From: Rhodamnia argentea
Lineage: Eukaryota; Streptophyta; Magnoliopsida; Myrtales; Myrtaceae
DNA length: 64,000 nucleotides
Direction: 5' to 3'
NCBI RefSeq assembly: GCF_020921035.1
Contig: NC_063157.1
Span: 11,754,001 to 11,818,000, forward strand
Part shown: one piece after another, positions 59,311-64,000 of the stretch
How positions within the stretch are numbered: position 1 is the stretch's first letter
How the letters are laid out: every line of letters begins with the position of its first letter
Notes under the pieces: generated by a model
Told to the model about the DNA's origin: nothing
Database searches by the model: none
Seen by the model: the letters and a program-made list of their open reading frames with translations, nothing else
Position numbers and translations under genes: made by a program

Positions 59311-62309
59311 TAGAGGGGGCCATTTGGGCCCGTGGGCCCGGAACCGGCCCGTTGACCGGCCCGGAACCGGCCCGTTGACCGGCCCCACGGTTCCAACCCG
59401 GAACCGGAACCGGCCCTCACGGGCCGGTTCCGAACCGCCAAAAAAAATTAAAAATAAAAGTGGGCCCGGGGCAGAGAGCCGTTGGGCTCTCTACCCCGGG
59501 CCCCCCCTCCCGGCTTTGGGCCGTTGCCAACGTGCAACGGCCAATTTGGCCGTTGCTTTCCATTTAAAAAAAAAAAAATGATTCTTGCCTATAAATGCAT
59601 ATGCTTCCCCTTTCATTTTTGTCACAAATTCTCCGAACAATCTCTCGAATTCTCTCCGAAATCCTCTCAAATCGCTCAAATTCTCCCAATTCTCTCAATC
59701 CCGACTCAATTCTCTCAATCGGATTTCCGATCAATTCTCTCAAAAATGGCAAGTGGAAGCGGAAATGCTGACAAGGGCAAGATGGCTATGGGAGATTCCG
59801 AGTATCCCTTTCATGAATACGATCCTCGTGAGTATGCAAGTTGGGAAGACGACGACGATAATATCAACTATGTCCCGATTCCGAACGTCGAGCACATCCC
59901 AACACAAGAAAGTCTTCATCCTCCCACCGGTGTCGAAGAAACGTCAACGGCAAATGAGCCGGAACGGAAGGGCCGAGATAATACATCGGACTTGTGGCTA
60001 CACTTCGACAAGGTACGTGATGAAGTCGAAGGTAAGTATAATGTAAAATGTAAATATTGTTCGCAAACTTATAAATTCACGAAAGGAGACGGCTACGGAA
60101 CATTCCGTCGGCATTTGACGAAAAAACATCCAACGCAAGCGGGGATCGACAATACGCAACAACAAATTTCCGGGTACGCCACTTCTAAGCCTCATCCTTT
60201 ATTTCGTTTCCTTGAAGCACTTTATAAATAAACATTAGGTGAATATGTTGCCCTTGATCATGCTCCGTTTAATACTTGTGAAAATTTTAATATGAAATAT
60301 TTGATAAATACTGTGTTGGTTCCGTAAGCGCCAACTATTCCAAAAAATACTCTTAAACGCGAAGTTTTTCATCTTTATAAAAAAGGAAAAAAATCTTTAG
60401 GAAAATTTTTTGCGGAATTCAATGGACGTGTGCATATAGGTAGCGATATTTGGAGTGATCCTTGGCAAATTCATTCTTATATGGGTGTCACGTGTCATTG
60501 GATAGATGACAATTGGATGATTCAAAAAAGACTTATTGCATTCCGAGTTTTTGATGAAAGCCATTCGGCTCATAATATTTATAGAATAATTAGACAAGTT
60601 TTAGAAGAATATAATTTAATAAATAAAGTATTTTCAATTGGTTTTGATAATGCCGCCGCAAATACCGCTTCTATTCCCGAATTATAAAATATTTGCAAAC
60701 CCACTTTTGGCGGACAATTTTTTCACATTAGATGTGCTTGTCATGTTTTAAATTTATGTGTACAAAATGGTTTACGAACTCTTGACACTTCTCTCGCCCC
60801 AATAAAAAGTGCAATTAAATTTTTATGGAGTCGTTCCCAATGTATGAAATCATGGGGAAAATTTTGTAAACAAAATGGGAGAAGGCCAAGAAGATTTCCA
60901 AAAGATATTCCGACTCGTTGGAATTCTACGTACGAGTTGCTTCGGCAAACTTTTGAATATAAAGATTTATTATGTATGTTTATTTCACAAAATATTCCCG
61001 AAATTACTTTACTTCCTCAACATTGGGACGTTTGCAAGAAAATTTTAGATATTTTGAAAATTTTTAATGATGCTACTAAGACTTTATCTGGTATTTATTA
61101 TCCTACAACGCATTTATTTTTAATAGAGTGTGTTAATATTAGTAGTGTTTTTAGTGAATATGAAAAAGATACCGAATTAGGTCAAACTATTTTAGTAATG
61201 CGAGAAAAATGGTTGCATTATTATTTGCAAATTCCTCTTGTCTATTTAGTTGGTATTGTTTTTGATCCACGTATTAAATTAGACGGTTTACAAGATTATT
61301 TGAATGTGTATTATCATGATTGTTTACATTTGGATGATTCAATAGATATTTCAAATATATTAGAACATGTTAAAGAATCTATAGTAGCATTATATGGACA
61401 ATTTTGTAGTAGATATGGTTTAAGTGATTCTGGATCTTTACAATCTATCGCCTCACATAACGAAGGTGGTAGTTCACTTAGTAGAGGGTATAATATGCTT
61501 AAGAGTAGGCAAAAAAAACAAAAAGGGGCAACAGGTAATATTTCTGAATTAGAAAAATATTTAACCACTCAATTTGAGTTTCGTGATGCGGAACATAGTA
61601 CGGATTTGAAATCTCGAAGTGGTGGAAGAGTCACCAAATCGAGTATCCAGTTCTCGCCCTCATCGCTTGTCAAATATTAGCAACCCCTTCTTCAACGGTT
61701 GCGGTTGAACAAGCATTTAGTTCTGGAGGATTAATTTTGGACTCTCGCCGTTCAAGATTAAGCCCGGATTCTGTGGAAGCTCAAGCTTGTGTCGGCGATT
61801 GGACGATGGCGAAATATCGACACCAAGAGTTAGATCGTGAACACGAATTTTTTAGCGATGATGTTGGAGATACCACCGCCACGGGTACCACAACGGGTAG
61901 CGACGATTGACGATGAGGTAAGTTGGGGTTCTCAAAGGTAAAAAGAACTACATGGGCTTTGATTCTTCTATCCCCAAGAAGATATGTAGGCCGCTTAATG
62001 ATAATTCATTAAGTTCAAGCCCATTCCTTCTTTTTTTTTTCCCATATTTTATTACAATGTACAATTTAATTGTATTTTATAATTTATAATTTATAATTTA
62101 TTATATTTATTTTATTATTTATTATTTTAAAAATTATTATTAAAAATGAATCGGAATGAGCCGGCGGTTCCGAAGCGGAACCGGAACCGGCTCGGAACCG
62201 CCGGTTCCGGTTCGGAACCGGAACCGCCATTTTTCACGGCCGGTTCCTGTTCCACCTTTTCGTGGAACCGGAACCGGCGGTTTCACCAAACCGGCCGTGA
62301 CTAGAGGAG
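59311..62309 (+). mobile_element. hAT-superfamily transposon, about 3 kb, decayed
   Basis: Both ends are packed with GGAACCGG/CCGGTTCC subterminal repeats (59335-59435 and 62158-62290), as in known plant hAT families. A candidate 8-bp target duplication, TAGAGGGG at 59311-59318 and TAGAGGAG at 62302-62309 (7 of 8), suggests the outer limits, though the immediate termini do not form a clean inverted repeat. The interior encodes the transposase relic at 59746-61910. Confidence 0.7.
59746..61910 (+). pseudogene. hAT transposase relic (BED zinc finger to C-terminal dimerisation domain)
   Basis: Start ATG at 59746. A BED-type zinc finger lies at about 59990-60130 ('VKCKYC' ... 'HLTKKH', C-x2-C ... 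H-x4-H). The same frame then continues past TAA codons at 60229-60231, 60325-60327 and 60685-60687. It contains hAT landmarks 'DIWSDPW', 'FDNAAANT', 'RCACHVLNL' and 'DIPTRWNSTYELL'. Near 61605 the frame shifts by one base; the C-terminal dimerisation block ('STVAVEQAFSSGG', 'DSRRSRLSP') continues in the third frame to a TGA at 61908. With three stops and a frameshift no full transposase can be made. hAT enzymes move DNA by cut-and-paste. Confidence 0.9.
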
Positions 62310-63177
62310 AGGAAACCCTATGTGACGGCCTAGATTTTTACCTAATTATTTGACAATTGGGTTTGGTGCTATTGAGCTTAAATGTTCTAAATTTTAACGT
62401 GGGGTTTAACTAATACGCAATTGGACATTGACGTCGGTTGTTTGGACCGCAAGGGAATTATTTGCATCGGAAAATAGCTTGAGGTTTGGGCGCGAAGCTT
62501 ACCCTAAGAACTCCTACCGATCTACCCACTTCCCCCTCATCTATTTAAGCCCCCCTTCTCTCTCTCTCTCTTTATTCTCATTTTCCCCTTCCTCTTTCTT
62601 CTTGCACACGCCCTTGTTGACACCTAATTTATGGTCATTTTAATTTTAGAAAGTTAATTAAAAATGCCAAAAATTTCATAAAATTTTAAAAAATAACTTT
62701 GGAACCTTTGGCCAAGCATATGGAACCAATTTTGAGCAAAAAATATTTTTGTGTTATTTTCGAATGTTTTAGATTTTCTTTTTATTTAAAAAATAGCTCA
62801 AAATTAGAAAAAATGTCAAATGAAGTCGGAAAAAATCTGGAACAATAGTTGAAAATTTTATTTTAAATCCATTTACGTCTTGGTCACTTCGGGTTTCGAG
62901 AATTTAATTTGAGTCTTAGGAAAAAACCCCATCTCGCACTCAACTCGATCAAAATACTTAGGAATTTCGCAAATTTCGAAACCGATCGAACGAGGGCGGA
63001 CCATGGTAGGGTCTTAAATGCGCTGCCGATCAAGGCGGGTGCTCCCATCTTTGCATGAACCGGCTAAAATGGGACCAAACCGGTCCATTTTGGTCGTCCG
63101 GTTGAGTCGAACCGGACCGGTCTGTTCCGACCGAATTGGGCGTTCATAAGAACAGGAAGAGGGCAACTATGTAGCAC
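62310..63177. other. Intergenic; possible LTR remnant
   Basis: TGTTGACACCTAATTTATGG at 62615 resembles the LTR start seen at 12564. A TATA-like CATCTATTTAAGCC lies near 62538, followed by CT-rich sequence (62557-62572). No protein recognised. Confidence 0.3.
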
Positions 63178-63300
63178 CGACACGACACGGGACACGGGAC
63201 ACGACACGACACGACACGCCGACACGTGATTTTTCAAAAAATAGAGAATTCCGACACGTTGGGACACGTTATATATTAAATATATATTTTTTATGTATAC
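63178..63300. mobile_element. CGACACG-family repeat fragment with ACACG minisatellite
   Basis: A run of GACACG/GACACGG units (63178-63226) is followed by 'TTTTTCAAAAAATAGAGAAT' and 'CGACACGTTGGGACACGTTA', then 'TATATTAAATATATATT'. This matches, inverted, about 31505-31605 and resembles one arm of 11546-11888. Confidence 0.6.
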
Positions 63301-63802
63301 ATGAAAATTTATGAATTTTATGATTCGCATAAAAGTAAATAATAAAAAAAGAGTTCTAGAATGAATTTACGCTAAAAATAAGGATTCACTATTTATTAAT
63401 ATCAACATTTTGAATTGAAAAATTCAATTACATTCACCATCAAATATAATAACAACTCATTGATAATGTCTTTGTATCCGCTCCTTTTGTATCAGACTCA
63501 TCAATGAAAATATAGGGGCACAAGTAACTGTGTGCGACAAGCTTACGGCATTCTCATGGAAGATAAAAACGCAACCAAAGTGGGAAATGGCAGCACAAGT
63601 AACTGTGTGCGACTATCTTGAGAGGCGGAAAGGGTAAAAGGAAATCAAAAAGAGTCGAGAGAGAGGGTGGATTCAACACATCACTGACACCGGCACAGAA
63701 GAGAGAGAGAGCTCAGTTTGGGAGCAGTGGTGGAAGAAATGGCAGAGGCGAAGGTAAAGTCGCCCTCACCCTCGTCTTTTTGTGACGTGAAACGCGGACT
63801 CC

Positions 63803-63837
<35 letters not shown>

Positions 63838-64000
63838 TCATTGGCCACTGCTTTTTTCCTCTGTTGCTTCATTTCGTCATATACATAAACCAAACAGACC
63901 CTCCACAGTCTCTCTCTCTCTCTTCTCTCTGCTTACCCTCCATTGAACCCACTTTCGCTCACATTCTTTCTTCATTTCTGACTTCGCGCCGATCTCTTCC
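63301..64000 (+). other. Possible promoter and leader of a gene beyond the window
   Basis: Less AT-rich from about 63560. (CT)n at 63805-63834, a TATA-like CATATACATAAA near 63876, then a CT-rich leader-like stretch (63906-64000). This is the pattern of a plant core promoter and 5' UTR reading right, but no start codon or exon can be confirmed in the window. A direct repeat of 'GCACAAGTAACTGTGTGCGA' occurs at about 63519 and 63592. Confidence 0.3.

Noticed and set aside
63178..63226. Short ACACG repeats considered as a CRISPR-like or telomeric array
   Set aside because: Unit is too short and irregular, has no spacers and is not the plant telomere unit; it belongs to the CGACACG MITE family.

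Overview
This is nuclear DNA from a dicot plant. The protein-coding genes have GT-AG introns, there is a nuclear RbcS gene with a chloroplast transit peptide and a light-regulated promoter, and most intergenic space is AT-rich DNA filled with remnants of transposable elements. The repeat style (CT/GA-rich leaders, many fold-back elements, GGTTCCGG-rich hAT ends) suggests a woody eudicot, perhaps Myrtaceae. That lineage guess rests on general impression only.

Genes from left to right: (1) 933-1745 (+), an intron-less gene for a small basic plant-specific protein. (2) 2479-6077 (-), a five-exon, 966-residue TRM/LONGIFOLIA-type microtubule-associated protein, convergent with gene 1. (3) 24793-25530 (-), a Ser-rich plant-specific protein that may resemble membrane-associated kinase regulators. 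(4) 33451-34506 (-), RuBisCO small subunit in three exons with a TATA box and an I-box/G-box/I-box module. (5) 45606-46605 (+), a class II LOB-domain repressor close to LBD41. (6) 51671-54928 (-), a five-exon P450 of the CYP735A cytokinin trans-hydroxylase type. (7) 59746-61910 (+), a decayed hAT transposase with three in-frame TAA codons and a frameshift. I joined the exons by reading splice sites directly; each joined frame is open and of the expected family length.

Between the genes the DNA is mostly transposon debris: inverted and truncated LTR fragments (12.6-17.6 kb); MITE-like or fold-back elements near 9.3, 9.9, 11.5, 18.9, 20.2, 22.6, 26.3, 28.6, 30.2, 50.9 and 57.3 kb; a 551-bp non-autonomous hAT element with a perfect 8-bp target duplication at 38.5 kb, sitting inside a local tandem duplication; a roughly 3-kb hAT element at 59.3-62.3 kb; and several microsatellites and tandem repeats.

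The genes do not form a pathway or cluster; this is ordinary plant gene order with independent units. I found no convincing new biological system. The observations most worth checking are structural: the duplicated segment with its embedded hAT element, the exact 166-bp tandem duplication at 30.15-30.48 kb, the head-to-head LTR fragments, and the three-copy repeat upstream of RbcS.
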